Of a stretch of DNA of 64,000 nt, positions 46,017 through 55,281 are shown piece after piece. The stretch covers positions 1,550,001 through 1,614,000 of the forward strand of contig NZ_JBBGZW010000001.1 of assembly GCF_037479095.1 (NCBI RefSeq), given 5' to 3'. Under the pieces are notes generated by a model. It searched no databases. It was not told the origin of the DNA and was given only the letters and a program-made list of their open reading frames with translations. Positions within the stretch are counted from its first letter, which is position 1. Each line of letters starts with the position of its first letter. Made by a program: the position numbers and the translations under genes. The stretch is from Pantoea nemavictus (lineage in GTDB: Bacteria > Pseudomonadota > Gammaproteobacteria > Enterobacterales > Enterobacteriaceae).

Positions 46017-47357
46017 TTATTGTCCGGCGATTTTCATCTCCGGCAGCAGCACCGAACCGCATTGTATATTGCTGCGGGTTTCAATGTCGTTACCGACAGT
46101 TACCATATTGAGCCACATATCCCTGAGGTTACCGGCGATTGTGATCTCGCTCACAGGGTATTGAATCTCACCGTTTTCGACCCAGAAGCCTGACGCTCCG
46201 CGTGAATAGTCACCGGTCATGCCGTTGATGCTGGAACCCATCATCTCGGTGACCACTAAACCGGTGCCCATCTGCTTCAGCATGTCGTCAAAGCTGTGGC
46301 CCTGACCGGCAATGCGCCAGTTGTGGATGCCGCCGGCATGGCCGGTGCTCTGCAAGCCCAGCTTACGCGCCGAGTAGCTGGTCAGTAGCCAGTTTTGCAG
46401 CACGCCATCTTTAATGATGTCACGCGATTGGGTGCGCACACCTTCGCTGTCGAACGGCGTGGAAGCCAATCCTTTCAGCAGATGTGGGTGCTCTTCAATC
46501 GTCAGCCACTCAGGCAGAATCTGCTTACCGAGTGAATCGAGCAGGAAGGTGGATTTACGATAGACGCTGCTGCCGCTGATCATGCCAACCAGATGGCCAA
46601 ACAGACCGGTCGCTACTTCCGGCGCGAAAATCACCGGCGCCTTCATGGTGGAGAGCTTGCGCGGTGCCAGACGTGCCAGCACACGACGGGCGCACTCTGC
46701 ACCGACCCAATCTGCGCTTTTCAGATCGTCAAACGAGCGGCCAATGGTGTACGCGTAATCGCGCTCCATATTGCCGTCCTGCTCAGCAATGACGCAGCTG
46801 GAGAGCGAATGGCGGCTCGAGCAGTAGCTCTGCAGCATACCGTGGCTGTTACCAAAGACTTTGATACCGACGTGGCTATTGAAGCTGCCGCCTTCGGTAT
46901 TGGTGATGCGCTTGTCGGCCTGCAGTGAAGCTTGCTCCGCCTGCGCCGCCAGTTCGATCGCGCGATCGGCATCGATCTCCCACGGGTGGTAGAGATCGAG
47001 ATCCGGCGCGTCAAATGCCAGCAGATCCGGATCGGCCGGTGCGCCGAACGGATCCACCGAGGTGTAGCGCGCAATATCGATCGCCGCCTGCACGGTGCGT
47101 TTGATGGCATCCGGGCTGAGGTCGGTTGAGGAGGCGCTGCCTTTACGATTTTGATGGTAGACGGTGATGCCAAGCGCACCATCGCTGTTGAATTCGACGT
47201 TTTCCACTTCGCCATAGCGGGTACTGACGCCGATGCCGGTGGTTTTCGTGACCGCCACTTCAGCGCCATCGGTGCTGGCTTTTGCCAATTCCAACGCCTG
47301 CGCGACAGCCTGTTCCAACACTTTACGTTGTTCTGCAACCTGAGTAGATACGTTCAT
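46017..47357 (-). CDS. pmbA: Metalloprotease PmbA (TldE)
   Basis: PmbA/TldE is the partner subunit of TldD in a heterodimeric zinc protease that matures microcin B17 and degrades CcdA. The 446-residue protein matches E. coli PmbA throughout: [20 protein letters not shown], the [19 protein letters not shown] block, and the C-terminal [13 protein letters not shown]. As in all TldE subunits, the HExxxH zinc site belongs to TldD and is absent here. It is divergent from darP. Confidence 0.95.
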   Translation of the reverse strand: MNVSTQVAEQRKVLEQAVAQALELAKASTDGAEVAVTKTTGIGVSTRYGEVENVEFNSDGALGITVYHQNRKGSASSTDLSPDAIKRTVQAAIDIARYTSVDPFGAPADPDLLAFDAPDLDLYHPWEIDADRAIELAAQAEQASLQADKRITNTEGGSFNSHVGIKVFGNSHGMLQSYCSSRHSLSSCVIAEQDGNMERDYAYTIGRSFDDLKSADWVGAECARRVLARLAPRKLSTMKAPVIFAPEVATGLFGHLVGMISGSSVYRKSTFLLDSLGKQILPEWLTIEEHPHLLKGLASTPFDSEGVRTQSRDIIKDGVLQNWLLTSYSARKLGLQSTGHAGGIHNWRIAGQGHSFDDMLKQMGTGLVVTEMMGSSINGMTGDYSRGASGFWVENGEIQYPVSEITIAGNLRDMWLNMVTVGNDIETRSNIQCGSVLLPEMKIAGQ

Positions 47358-47473
47358 CGACCTGCCGTCTAATCTTAAGTATGAATGAATTGAGTCTATC
47401 AGACTCAGAGAACAATTTCGCAGTCGCCCGATAAACTGGTAGGATTAGCCTCTTTTTTTTAGGGAGCCATGAG

Positions 47474-48016
47474 ATGACCAAGCAGCCCGAAGACTGGCTC
47501 GACGATGTGCCGGATAATAATGACGAAGAAGATGAAGAGATTATCTGGGTCAGCAAAAGCGAAATTAAACGCGATGCCGAAGAGCTAAAACGCCTTGGCG
47601 CCGAGCTCGTTGACCTGGGGAAAAACTCGCTCGACAAAATCCCGCTCGACGAACAGCTGCGCGACGCGATTGAACTGGCGCAGCGTATTAAGAAAGAAGG
47701 CCGTCGCCGTCAGCTGCAGCTGATCGGTAAGATGCTGCGCTCCCGCGATGAAGATCCGATTCGTCAGGCGCTGGATAAGCTGAAGAACCGTCACAACCAA
47801 CAGGTTGCGCTGTTCCACAAACTTGAGATATTGCGCGATCGTTTAATCGAAAAGGGTGATGATGCCGTAGCTGAGGTGTTTAACCTCTATCCGCATGCCG
47901 ATCGTCAGCAGCTGCGCAGCATGATCCGCAACGCGCAGAAAGAGAAAGCCGCGAACAAACCACCAAAATCCGCCCGCCTGATTTTCCAGTATCTGCGCGA
48001 GCTGGCAGAAGCTTAA
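47474..48016 (+). CDS. darP: Ribosome assembly factor DarP (YjgA)
   Basis: DarP (dual-action ribosomal maturation protein) binds late 50S assembly intermediates and stabilises the peptidyl-transferase centre. The 180-residue protein has a very acidic N-terminus ([20 protein letters not shown]) and two helical lobes rich in Lys and Arg ([39 protein letters not shown]), matching the family in length. A GGGAGCC ribosome binding site precedes the ATG. Confidence 0.94.
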   Translation: MTKQPEDWLDDVPDNNDEEDEEIIWVSKSEIKRDAEELKRLGAELVDLGKNSLDKIPLDEQLRDAIELAQRIKKEGRRRQLQLIGKMLRSRDEDPIRQALDKLKNRHNQQVALFHKLEILRDRLIEKGDDAVAEVFNLYPHADRQQLRSMIRNAQKEKAANKPPKSARLIFQYLRELAEA

Positions 48017-48029
48017 GTTCTCTGCGCTT

Positions 48030-48150
48030 TTCCCCTCACCCTAACCCTCTCCCGCAAGCGGGCGAGGGAATGTTTAGGTGGAACTTCATTGTAACATCGG
48101 AGCTCGATCGGCCCCTTCTCCCGCAGGCGGGAGAAGGTTGGGATGAGGGG
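48030..48150. repeat. dispersed imperfect palindrome, copy 3 (CCCTCACCC family)
   Basis: The left end reads CCCCTCACCCTAACCCTCTC with CCGCAAGCGGGCGAGGG, the right end CCCCTTCTCCCGCAGGCGGG with AGAAGGTTGGGATGAGGGG. The outer ends are complementary. It fills the gap between darP and the convergent mpl and may serve as the terminator of both. It is the best-preserved of three copies in the window. Confidence 0.8.
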
Positions 48151-48162
48151 AAACCCGCACAA

Positions 48163-49518
48163 TTACCGCCCTAAACGCTCCAGCAGTTTCTGGTGAATAC
48201 CACCAAACCCGCCGTTACTCATCACCAGAATCGAATCGCCTGGCTGGGCTTTTTTCGCCACCATCTCGACCAGCGTATCGATATCCGCACTCCACTGCGC
48301 CGGTTGGATGCATGCTTCTGCCACATCGGAAACCTGCCACGGAATATGGTGCGGCTGGAACAGGAACACTTCATCTGCACGGCCCAGCGAAGGCGCTAGC
48401 TCATTCTTGCTCACACCCATCTTCATGGTATTGGAGCGCGGTTCGAGTACCGCCAGAATGCGCGCCGTGCCGCCCACTTTACTGCGCAGCGCCGCCAGCG
48501 TGGCGAGAATCGCGGTTGGATGGTGAGCAAAATCGTCATACACCTTGATGGCATTCACTTCACCACGCAGCTCAAGACGACGCCGGGCATTAATAAAGCT
48601 GCTCAGCGCTTCACCGGCATCCACCGGTTTCACACCGACATGACGTGCGGCCGCAATCGCCATCAGGCCATTGTGCATGTTGTGCTCGCCCACCAGCGCC
48701 CAGTTCACTTCGCCGACTTTCTCGCCGTCGAGCCAGATTTCCCAATGTGAGGAGTCGGGCGTCAGCTTTTTCGCCTGCCAGTGACCGTTATCGCCAACGG
48801 TTTCCTGCTCGCTCCAGCAGCCCATCGCCATCACTTGCTTGAGGTTGTTATCGTGTTCCGGCAGCAGGATTTTTCCCTGGCCCGGCACGATGCGGATCAG
48901 GTGATGGAACTGCTTCTGGATCGCACGCAGATCGTCAAAAATATCCGCGTGATCGAATTCGAGGTTGTTGAGGATCAGCGTGCGCGGGCAGTAATGCACA
49001 AACTTGGAACGCTTATCAAAGAACGCGCTGTCGTACTCATCCGCTTCGATGACGAAGAATGGACTTTTTCCTAATTTTGCCGAAACGTCGAAGTTTCCTG
49101 GCACCCCACCGATGATGAAGCCGGGTTCAAGGCCGCAAGCCTCGAGAATCCACGCTGCCATGCCAGCTGTGGTGGTTTTACCGTGCGTTCCGGCTACCGC
49201 CAGCACCCAACGATCGCGCAAGACGAAATCGTGCAGCCACTGCGGGCCGGAGAGGTAAGGAATGTTGCGCTCCAGCACCGCTTCGACACAGGGATTGCCG
49301 CGCGTCATCGCGTTACCAATGATCACCAGATCCGGTTGATGGTCAAGCTGGCTGGCATCGTAACCTTCTGTCAATTCAATGCCTTGCTGCTCCAGCAACG
49401 TGCTCATCGGCGGATAGACATTGGCGTCTGAGCCGGTCACTTCGTGTCCCAGCGAGCGTGCCAGCATCGCCAGTCCGCCCATGAAAGTGCCACAAATCCC
49501 GAGGATGTGAATACGCAT
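48163..49518 (-). CDS. mpl: Murein peptide ligase Mpl
   Basis: Mpl joins recovered L-Ala-gamma-D-Glu-meso-DAP tripeptide to UDP-MurNAc in cell-wall recycling. The 451-residue protein is a Mur ligase: N-terminal [20 protein letters not shown], the ATP-binding P-loop [20 protein letters not shown], the central-domain [16 protein letters not shown], and C-terminal [19 protein letters not shown]. The Met at 49518 matches the E. coli start; the upstream one at 49530 is five residues too long. It is divergent from fbp, as in E. coli. Confidence 0.95.
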   Translation of the reverse strand: MRIHILGICGTFMGGLAMLARSLGHEVTGSDANVYPPMSTLLEQQGIELTEGYDASQLDHQPDLVIIGNAMTRGNPCVEAVLERNIPYLSGPQWLHDFVLRDRWVLAVAGTHGKTTTAGMAAWILEACGLEPGFIIGGVPGNFDVSAKLGKSPFFVIEADEYDSAFFDKRSKFVHYCPRTLILNNLEFDHADIFDDLRAIQKQFHHLIRIVPGQGKILLPEHDNNLKQVMAMGCWSEQETVGDNGHWQAKKLTPDSSHWEIWLDGEKVGEVNWALVGEHNMHNGLMAIAAARHVGVKPVDAGEALSSFINARRRLELRGEVNAIKVYDDFAHHPTAILATLAALRSKVGGTARILAVLEPRSNTMKMGVSKNELAPSLGRADEVFLFQPHHIPWQVSDVAEACIQPAQWSADIDTLVEMVAKKAQPGDSILVMSNGGFGGIHQKLLERLGR

Positions 49519-49684
49519 AAAGAGATCCATTACTCAAAAGTTCGGCGCACAGTGTAACGCCGAGTTGAAAGGGAAGAAACGGATTAGGACTATGGTTTTT
49601 AAAGTTCAATCGGCTAAACTGCGCTCATACGTTGGTAGCTTGTTACAGCTGCTGCCACTCCATCGTAGATGCAGGGAATGTGTT

Positions 49685-50692
49685 ATGAAAACGTTAGGCG
49701 AATTTATCGTCGAGAAGCAACACGACTTTCCACACGCCACAGGTGAACTGACGGCGCTGATTTCTTCCATTAAGCTTGGCGCTAAAATTATCCACCGCGA
49801 CATCAATAAAGCGGGTCTGGTGGATATTCTGGGTGCCAGCGGCGTGGAAAACGTGCAGGGCGAGCAGCAGATGAAGCTCGACCTGTTCGCTAACGAAAAG
49901 CTGAAAGCCGCTTTGAAAGCGCGCGGAGTGGTGGCCGGTATCGCGTCTGAAGAAGAAGACGAGTTCGTCATCTTTGAAGGCTCAGAGAATGGCAAATACG
50001 TGGTGTTGATGGATCCGCTGGATGGCTCTTCGAACATCGACGTTAACGTTTCCGTCGGGACCATTTTCTCCATCTATCACCGTATCAGTGAGCCAGGCAC
50101 ACCAATCACCGAAGCCGATTTCATGCAGCCAGGTAACAAACAAGTTGCTGCGGGTTACGTGGTTTACGGTTCTTCAACCATGATGGTGTATACCACCGGC
50201 GTGGGCGTGCATGCGTTTACCTACGATCCGTCGCTCGGTGTGTTCTGCCTGAGCCACGAGCGTATGACCTTCCCGGAGAAGGGTTACACCTACTCCATCA
50301 ACGAAGGTAACTACATTCGCTTCCCGCAGGGCGTGAAGAAATACCTGAAGTTCTGTCAGGAAGAAGATATCGCCACTAAGCGCCCATATACCTCGCGCTA
50401 CATTGGTTCACTGGTGGCCGATTTCCACCGTAACCTGCTGAAAGGCGGCATCTATCTTTACCCAAGCACTGCCAGCCATCCGCAAGGTAAGCTGCGCCTA
50501 CTGTATGAATGCAACCCAATGGCATTCCTGGCAGAGCAAGCGGGTGGTAAAGCCAGCGATGGCGCCAATCGCATTCTGGATATTCAGCCAGAAACCCTGC
50601 ACCAGCGCTGCCCGTTCTTCTGCGGCAACGACTCAATGGTCGGTGACGTTGAACGTTTCATCCGTGAATACCCGGACGATCATTCAGCGTAA
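49685..50692 (+). CDS. fbp: Fructose-1,6-bisphosphatase class I
   Basis: Fbp hydrolyses fructose-1,6-bisphosphate in gluconeogenesis. The 335-residue protein has the metal-binding motif [20 protein letters not shown] and [25 protein letters not shown], in two parts, typical of the class I enzyme with AMP inhibition. [12 protein letters not shown] at 49685 matches the E. coli start and follows AGGGAATG; the open frame upstream to 49565 is leader. A terminator follows. Confidence 0.96.
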   Translation: MKTLGEFIVEKQHDFPHATGELTALISSIKLGAKIIHRDINKAGLVDILGASGVENVQGEQQMKLDLFANEKLKAALKARGVVAGIASEEEDEFVIFEGSENGKYVVLMDPLDGSSNIDVNVSVGTIFSIYHRISEPGTPITEADFMQPGNKQVAAGYVVYGSSTMMVYTTGVGVHAFTYDPSLGVFCLSHERMTFPEKGYTYSINEGNYIRFPQGVKKYLKFCQEEDIATKRPYTSRYIGSLVADFHRNLLKGGIYLYPSTASHPQGKLRLLYECNPMAFLAEQAGGKASDGANRILDIQPETLHQRCPFFCGNDSMVGDVERFIREYPDDHSA

Positions 50693-50710
50693 GCCATGGT
50701 CACGCTGTGC

Positions 50711-50735
50711 AAAGCCCGCCTTAGTGCGGGCTTTT
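50711..50735 (+). terminator. fbp terminator, shared with the convergent gene
   Basis: AAAGCCCGC (50711-50719) pairs with GCGGGCTTT (50726-50734), followed by TTTGTTTT. The stop codon of the convergent sfsB-like gene (50721-50723) lies in its loop, so it could terminate both. Confidence 0.88.
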
Positions 50736-50999
50736 TGTTTTCATATTTCTGATCTTTGCCTGCCGATTAATAAGCACGCCGTCCTCCGCATAATATCGAC
50801 TTGGCCAGATTTCGGCGGGCGGAATACCAATCGCTTCGGCAATTAATAATTCCCCTTTGGGCCACGGCCGCACTAATGCATTGGCGAGTGTGGTGGAGCA
50901 TAAACCGGATTGTCGTGATACTGCCGCCATTGAAGTTCCTTTCTTTCGCAGGGCAGCAATAATATCGGCGGGGTGCCAGTCTTGTTTTGAATTATTCAC
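50721..50999 (-). CDS. SfsB/Nlp-family Ner-like DNA-binding protein
   Basis: A 92-residue protein of the SfsB/Nlp family, relatives of the phage Mu Ner repressor. Signature sequence DWHPADIIAALRKKGTSMAA and TTLANALVRPWPKGELLIAE, with a helix-turn-helix at about 20-55. E. coli SfsB affects maltose gene expression when overexpressed; the physiological role is unclear. It is divergent from the small XRE gene, with which it shares a 91-base control region containing two copies of an inverted repeat. Confidence 0.85.
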   Translation of the reverse strand: MNNSKQDWHPADIIAALRKKGTSMAAVSRQSGLCSTTLANALVRPWPKGELLIAEAIGIPPAEIWPSRYYAEDGVLINRQAKIRNMKTKSPH

Positions 51000-51036
51000 G
51001 TCACTCTCCTTAGTCCGCTTATCTGTTCAATTAACG

Positions 51037-51088
51037 ATACTACGTTACTCGTAGTATCTGACAAGCAGTAAATCTACGATTCTCGTAG
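51037..51088. promoter_or_regulatory. twin operators CTACG-N5-CGTAG
   Basis: ATACTACG (51037-51044) and CGTAGTAT (51050-51057) form a perfect inverted repeat with a five-base spacer. A second copy is CTACG (51074-51078) and CGTAG (51084-51088), also with a five-base spacer. The second ends two bases before the XRE ATG. They are the probable operators of one or both adjacent DNA-binding proteins. Confidence 0.75.
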
Positions 51089-51090
51089 TC

Positions 51091-51366
51091 ATGAAATCGA
51101 CCTGCCCTCTCAATCAAACCTTCCAGAAACGCCTGAAACAAGCGCGTCTGGCTAAAGGCTTGTCGCAGAAAAGATTGGGGATTGCCGCAGGAATTGATGA
51201 GTTTGTTGCCAGTACGCGAATTAATCGTTACGAGAAAGGAATTCATCAGGCTGATTTGGATACAGCGCAGCGATTGGCAGAGGTGCTTGACGTCTCACCC
51301 TCCTATTTTTATGAAGAAGATGATGAGCTAGCGGAAAAGATTCGCACGCATCAAAAGAATAAATAA
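51091..51366 (+). CDS. Small XRE-family helix-turn-helix regulator
   Basis: A 91-residue protein that is mostly one XRE/Cro-CI helix-turn-helix domain (about 12-75, RLKQARLAKGLSQKRLGIAA, then VASTRINRYEKGIHQADLDT). It is a single-domain repressor type, as in many stand-alone or phage-derived regulators. The operator-like inverted repeat lies directly upstream and there is no ribosome binding site before the ATG at 51091, so the mRNA may be leaderless. Tight autoregulation is inferred. A hairpin (GCCGCG at 51381, CGCGGC at 51397) follows. Confidence 0.85.
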   Translation: MKSTCPLNQTFQKRLKQARLAKGLSQKRLGIAAGIDEFVASTRINRYEKGIHQADLDTAQRLAEVLDVSPSYFYEEDDELAEKIRTHQKNK

Positions 51367-51380
51367 AGGCTTATTAATTT

Positions 51381-51442
51381 GCCGCGTATTAATATGCGCG
51401 GCAATAAGTTGATTATTAGGTCGCTATTTCTAGCGACCTTAT
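51381..51442. terminator. two hairpins between XRE gene and chemoreceptor gene
   Basis: GCCGCG (51381-51386) pairs with CGCGGC (51397-51402), followed by AATAAG on the plus strand. AGGTCGCT (51418-51425) pairs with AGCGACCT (51432-51439), with TATTGTTTTA after it. They separate the convergent XRE and chemoreceptor genes. Confidence 0.7.
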
Positions 51443-51449
51443 TGTTTTA

Positions 51450-53012
51450 TTACGCCGCAACCACGCGGAATTGTGCCATTGATTCCTGCAACTGCTGCGA
51501 CTGCGCTTCCAGTGATTGCGTGGCGGCGCTGGCTTCTTCAACTAACGCGGCGTTCTGCTGCGCAGCCTCATCCATCTGCGTTACCGCCTGATTCACCTGT
51601 TCGATGCCACGACTCTGCTCTTCCGACGCGATGGAGATCTCTTTCATCAGCGTGGTAACGCGCATCACTTCACTGGAGATCTCATCCATGGTTTCACCGG
51701 CGCGCGTGGCCATGTCGCTGCCCTCTTTCACCCGCGTTTGTGATTCCGCAATCAGCTCACGGATCTCTTTAGCCGCGGTCGCGCTTCGGCCCGCCAGCGT
51801 GCGCACTTCATTGGCGACCACGGCAAAACCGCGCCCTTGCTCACCCGCTCGCGCCGCTTCAACCGAGGCGTTCAGCGCAAGAATATTGGTCTGGAAGGCA
51901 ATACCGTCAATCACGCTGAGGATGTCACCGATGCGGTTAGAGCTTTGGGTAATCTCCTGCATCTTCTCCATCACGTAGCCGACGACTTCGGCACCGCGAT
52001 CGGCGCTGTCGGAAACATTGCTGGCGAGTTGATTGGCCTCTTTGGCATTGCTGGCGTTGAGGCGCACGGTGGCGGTCAGTTGCTCCATGCTGGCGGCGGT
52101 TTGCTCCAGCGAGGCGGCCGACTCTTCGGTACGCTGTGAAAGATGCACGGTGCCCGCCGCCAGTTCGCGGCTGCCGACATCAATTTGCAAGCTGGCTTCG
52201 CGCACCTGGCTCACTGAACTGCTCAGTGCCAGCTGCATGTTGGCCAGCGCCTGATTGAGACGGCCCAGCTCGTTCTTTCCGGCGGCAGGCAGCGGCTGCG
52301 ACAAATCACCCGCGGCAATTTGCTCCAGATGCAGAATCGCGCTATCGAGAGGACGCAGCAGCAGACGACGCAGCAGCTGCCAGGCCAGCGCAATCAGCAG
52401 CAACGTCAACGCCACTGAAACACCAATCAGGATCTTCAGCTGCAGTTCATTGTGTGCCGCCTGCGCCAGACGCGCCGCAGAGACTTCATTGGCATAAACG
52501 CTGAAATCATTGACGGCTTTAGAGTAGGTGGCTGCCAGTGCCGATTGTTTGCCTTCCAGCACTTGATAGTATTCGTCGGTGTACTGCTTCTTCAGGGCAT
52601 CAATCATTGGCGTGATGCCCTCTTTCTCGTACGCGCCATAGGTTGTGACCACCGCATCGGCCAGCGTTTTTCCATGTGCCGTCACCGTTCCGGCATCGAC
52701 AAACGCTTTTAAATACTGGTGTGAACTCTCTACCGCCGCCTGAGTTTGCTTGGTGACGACATCACCCTCATCCAGTAAACCAATTTCAATTTTACGCACC
52801 GCCAGCGCGGCGTTGGCGCGAGCGCGCATCAGCTCCGAACGGCTTTGATACAAACTGTTGAGCTCAACCCCTTGAATGCGGTTGAGTGCATCCAGTGATT
52901 GATTGCCTGAGTTAATCGCAGAGATGCCCATAGCGCTCACCGCCAGCAGCAGCAGCGTCATAAATGCCAGGAGCGTGAGTAATGCAGTACGAATTGATAG
53001 CTGTTTAATCAT
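51450..53012 (-). CDS. Methyl-accepting chemotaxis protein
   Basis: A 520-residue Tar/Tsr-like chemoreceptor. Its two membrane helices are at about 11-31 ([19 protein letters not shown]) and 190-212 ([18 protein letters not shown]), and enclose a periplasmic four-helix TarH sensor. HAMP follows (about 213-265), then a signalling coiled coil with the invariant hairpin tip [20 protein letters not shown] and methylation-helix glutamines and glutamates. It lacks the C-terminal NWETF-type CheR/CheB pentapeptide (it ends MAQFRVVAA). The Met at 53012 is used. A FliA-type promoter lies upstream. The ligand is unknown. Confidence 0.93.
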   Translation of the reverse strand: MIKQLSIRTALLTLLAFMTLLLLAVSAMGISAINSGNQSLDALNRIQGVELNSLYQSRSELMRARANAALAVRKIEIGLLDEGDVVTKQTQAAVESSHQYLKAFVDAGTVTAHGKTLADAVVTTYGAYEKEGITPMIDALKKQYTDEYYQVLEGKQSALAATYSKAVNDFSVYANEVSAARLAQAAHNELQLKILIGVSVALTLLLIALAWQLLRRLLLRPLDSAILHLEQIAAGDLSQPLPAAGKNELGRLNQALANMQLALSSSVSQVREASLQIDVGSRELAAGTVHLSQRTEESAASLEQTAASMEQLTATVRLNASNAKEANQLASNVSDSADRGAEVVGYVMEKMQEITQSSNRIGDILSVIDGIAFQTNILALNASVEAARAGEQGRGFAVVANEVRTLAGRSATAAKEIRELIAESQTRVKEGSDMATRAGETMDEISSEVMRVTTLMKEISIASEEQSRGIEQVNQAVTQMDEAAQQNAALVEEASAATQSLEAQSQQLQESMAQFRVVAA

Positions 53013-53067
53013 GATTATCCCCGTTTGCAAGAAAAGGCAGAAATCCGCTGGCCCTAAAACGGAGAGA

Positions 53068-53095
53068 TTATCGGCAGTTGATCGCAGAAACTTTA
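53068..53095 (-). promoter_or_regulatory. Sigma-28 (FliA) promoter of the chemoreceptor gene
   Basis: On the minus strand TAAAGTTT (complement of 53088-53095) and GCCGATAA (complement of 53068-53075) are exact matches to the flagellar sigma-28 -35 and -10 consensus, with a 12-base spacer (consensus 11). It lies 56 bases upstream of the start codon and ties the gene to the flagellar regulon. Confidence 0.88.
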
Positions 53096-53181
53096 TCCAT
53101 TGTTGATGGTCAATCTGCTGACGATCACTTACGCTTCATTTTTACTGAAGTCCGCTGCCACAAAATTTAAGGATTGAAACG

Positions 53182-53598
53182 ATGAAAACATGGCTTCCGA
53201 TCGCGTGTTTACTGGTCAGTGGTTTTGCCACGGCACAACAAACCTCCCCCATCGACCAGCAGCTAGAGCAGTGTATGAGCCGGGAATCCACCACGTTCGC
53301 CATGTCGCAATGCTATGACACGGCCAATAAAGCGTGGGATAAGGAGATGAACGCGCAGTACACCCAAGTGATGAAAAAATTAACCGGTGAACCAAAAGAC
53401 AAATTGCGTAGCGCCCAGCGTGCATGGCTGGCTTATCGCGATAGCTGGCTGGATGCCAGCCGCAGCTATTTCCTCAGCAGCCAGGGCACCATGGCGGCAC
53501 TTTCCGTCGGCGCGCAGGGCGTCAGCCTGGTACGCAATCAAGCGCTAATGTTGCAATCAATTAACAAAGGCAGTTGCGCCAACCCCGACGATTGTTGA
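53182..53598 (+). CDS. LprI/DUF1311-family exported protein
   Basis: A 138-residue secreted protein with a signal peptide cut near TAQQ (about residue 19). The mature part is a DUF1311 (LprI) domain, about 25-115, with four conserved cysteines (QCMSR, QCYDT near the front; CANPDDC at the end) and WLAYRDSWLDASRSYF. M. tuberculosis LprI inhibits lysozyme, but most proteobacterial members are uncharacterised. It is a probable periplasmic protein of its own transcription unit. Confidence 0.82.
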   Translation: MKTWLPIACLLVSGFATAQQTSPIDQQLEQCMSRESTTFAMSQCYDTANKAWDKEMNAQYTQVMKKLTGEPKDKLRSAQRAWLAYRDSWLDASRSYFLSSQGTMAALSVGAQGVSLVRNQALMLQSINKGSCANPDDC

Positions 53599-53670
53599 TT
53601 AATGGGGGCGTTAAAAAAACGCTGAGCGCTGGCACTTGTCAGCGCGCCCATCGATCTTCAGGGAGAAACC

Positions 53671-54120
53671 ATGGCTGCCTATGCCTCCACCATCATTCTT
53701 GTTTGCCTCGCCGTCCTCAGCTATTTCGTGCATAACAGCGCCGTTACCATTTCGATTCTGATCCTGCTGGCGATCAAGCTCACGCCGTTGTCGCAGTTCT
53801 TCCCCTATGTGGAGAAGCAGGGCATTCAGATCGGCATTATTATCCTTACCGTCGCCGTGATGGCACCGCTGGCCAGCGGCACGCTGCCGGGCTCTTCGCT
53901 GCTGAAATCCTTCGCCAACTGGCAATCCATCGTGGCGATTGTGGTGGGCATTTTTGTTGCCTGGCTGGGCGGTCGTGGTGTGAACTTTATGAGCGTGCAG
54001 CCGTCGGTGATTGGTGGACTGCTGATTGGTACGGTGATTGGCGTCGCCTTCTTCCGTGGCGTGCCGGTTGGACCGCTGATTGCTGCCGGCATCGTCTCGC
54101 TGTTTGTCACCGCGAAGTAG
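53671..54120 (+). CDS. yeaL: YeaL, DUF441 inner-membrane protein
   Basis: A 149-residue protein with four or five hydrophobic helices, of the DUF441 family. Family sequence [31 protein letters not shown] and [18 protein letters not shown] agree with E. coli YeaL. The function is unknown. The ATG at 53671 follows AGGGAGAAA. In E. coli yeaL lies elsewhere, so the location beside ppa is particular to this lineage. Confidence 0.9.
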   Translation: MAAYASTIILVCLAVLSYFVHNSAVTISILILLAIKLTPLSQFFPYVEKQGIQIGIIILTVAVMAPLASGTLPGSSLLKSFANWQSIVAIVVGIFVAWLGGRGVNFMSVQPSVIGGLLIGTVIGVAFFRGVPVGPLIAAGIVSLFVTAK

Positions 54121-54220
54121 CGGGTTGGAGCATTCCGAAACGCCAAAAAGGGGGCATACTTTCAGAGTCAGTTGGCTATAATAGCCGTCACTCAACATAT
54201 GACTAATGAAGGAAAGCCAG

Positions 54221-54751
54221 ATGAGTTTGAACCAGGTGCCTGCAGGTAAAGAGTTGCCAGAAGATATCTACGTTGTCATTGAGATCCCGGCCAACGCCGA
54301 TCCGATCAAATATGAAGTCGACAAAGAGTCTGGCGCCCTGTTTGTAGACCGTTTCATGTCTACCGCCATGTTCTACCCGTGCAACTACGGCTACATCAAC
54401 CACACCCTGTCTCTGGACGGTGATCCGGTTGACGTGCTGGTGCCAACCCCGTATCCGCTGGTGCCGGGCTCAGTGATCCGCTGCCGTCCCGTTGGCGTGC
54501 TGAAAATGACCGACGAGTCTGGCGAAGATGCCAAACTGGTTGCGGTTCCGCACACCAAGCTGAGCAAAGAGTACGATCACATCAAAGATGTGAACGACCT
54601 GCCAGAACTGCTGAAAGCGCAGATCACCCACTTCTTCGAGCACTACAAAGATCTGGAAAAAGGCAAATGGGTGAAAGTTGACGGCTGGGACAATGCAGAA
54701 GCGGCGAAAGCTGAAATCATTGCTTCCTACGAGCGCGCCCAGAAGAAATAA
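54221..54751 (+). CDS. ppa: Inorganic pyrophosphatase
   Basis: Ppa hydrolyses pyrophosphate to drive biosynthetic reactions; it is essential. The 176-residue type I enzyme begins [20 protein letters not shown] and has the active-site signature [10 protein letters not shown], with the three catalytic aspartates, plus [14 protein letters not shown]. Length and sequence match E. coli Ppa. The start at 54221 follows AAGGAAAG. It converges on ytfP, as in E. coli. Confidence 0.96.
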   Translation: MSLNQVPAGKELPEDIYVVIEIPANADPIKYEVDKESGALFVDRFMSTAMFYPCNYGYINHTLSLDGDPVDVLVPTPYPLVPGSVIRCRPVGVLKMTDESGEDAKLVAVPHTKLSKEYDHIKDVNDLPELLKAQITHFFEHYKDLEKGKWVKVDGWDNAEAAKAEIIASYERAQKK

Positions 54752-54770
54752 GGTTTTTCTGTCACGCATA

Positions 54771-54803
54771 AAAAAACACCGTCCTATGGACGGTGTTTTT
54801 ATT
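54771..54803 (+). terminator. ppa terminator
   Basis: AAAAACACCGTCC (54772-54784) pairs with GGACGGTGTTTTT (54788-54800) around TAT. A strong symmetric terminator. Confidence 0.93.
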
Positions 54804-54814
54804 TGTGCTAGCCC

Positions 54815-54935
54815 CCTTCATACTTCAAGCTGCAGGTGCGTTGGCTGCTCTCGCTCACCCGAATCGCTTACTTGAGTAAGCGATTCGGGATTCTCTCGTT
54901 TGCCGCCTTCCTGCACCCTGAATTATTTTGGGTGA
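54815..54935. repeat. enterobacterial intergenic palindrome with 14-bp core
   Basis: A perfect core palindrome, CCCGAATCGCTTAC (54858-54871), TTGA, GTAAGCGATTCGGG (54876-54889), lies inside a larger imperfect one whose ends read TTCAAGCTGCAGGTGCG and CCTGCACCCTGAATTATTT. I recognise this type from many Enterobacterales intergenic regions. Its right edge overlaps the last codons of ytfP. Confidence 0.8.
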
Positions 54936-55279
54936 CTTTCGCCATCGCGCCTCAGCCAGTCGCCGCTCGCGATACGCGTGCGCCCGGTTATCGAACGCTG
55001 ATAGACATACAGCCAGGCACTGCCGTAAGGCGTCTGAATAAGCTGGCGTTTGTATTCGCCATTCTTGGTACGCAGGGCATCAAGCTCGCCGAGCGTGCTG
55101 GCGTCAATGCGGTACACCTCGCAATAGACGCTGCCTTCTCCTTCCACCACACCCGGATAGTGACCGAGATTGTAGAGATCAAACCCTACAATCTGGTGGT
55201 CGCCGAGCCACTGCGCATTCGTCATCCAATGACTGTTTCCCTGTTTGCGCCGTAAACTGCCATAGACAATTATTCGCAT
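54923..55279 (-). CDS. ytfP: YtfP, gamma-glutamylcyclotransferase-family protein
   Basis: A 118-residue GGCT-like protein, like E. coli YtfP. The family motif YGSLR (IIVYGSLRRKQGNSHWM) is present, and the expected catalytic acid region EVYRIDASTLGELDAL follows. The substrate is unknown. It begins two bases after the tamB stop and is the last gene of the tamA-tamB-ytfP operon. Its C-terminus (ESHPK) is encoded by an edge of the neighbouring palindromic repeat. Confidence 0.9.
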   Translation of the reverse strand: MRIIVYGSLRRKQGNSHWMTNAQWLGDHQIVGFDLYNLGHYPGVVEGEGSVYCEVYRIDASTLGELDALRTKNGEYKRQLIQTPYGSAWLYVYQRSITGRTRIASGDWLRRDGESHPK

Positions 55280-55281
55280 TG

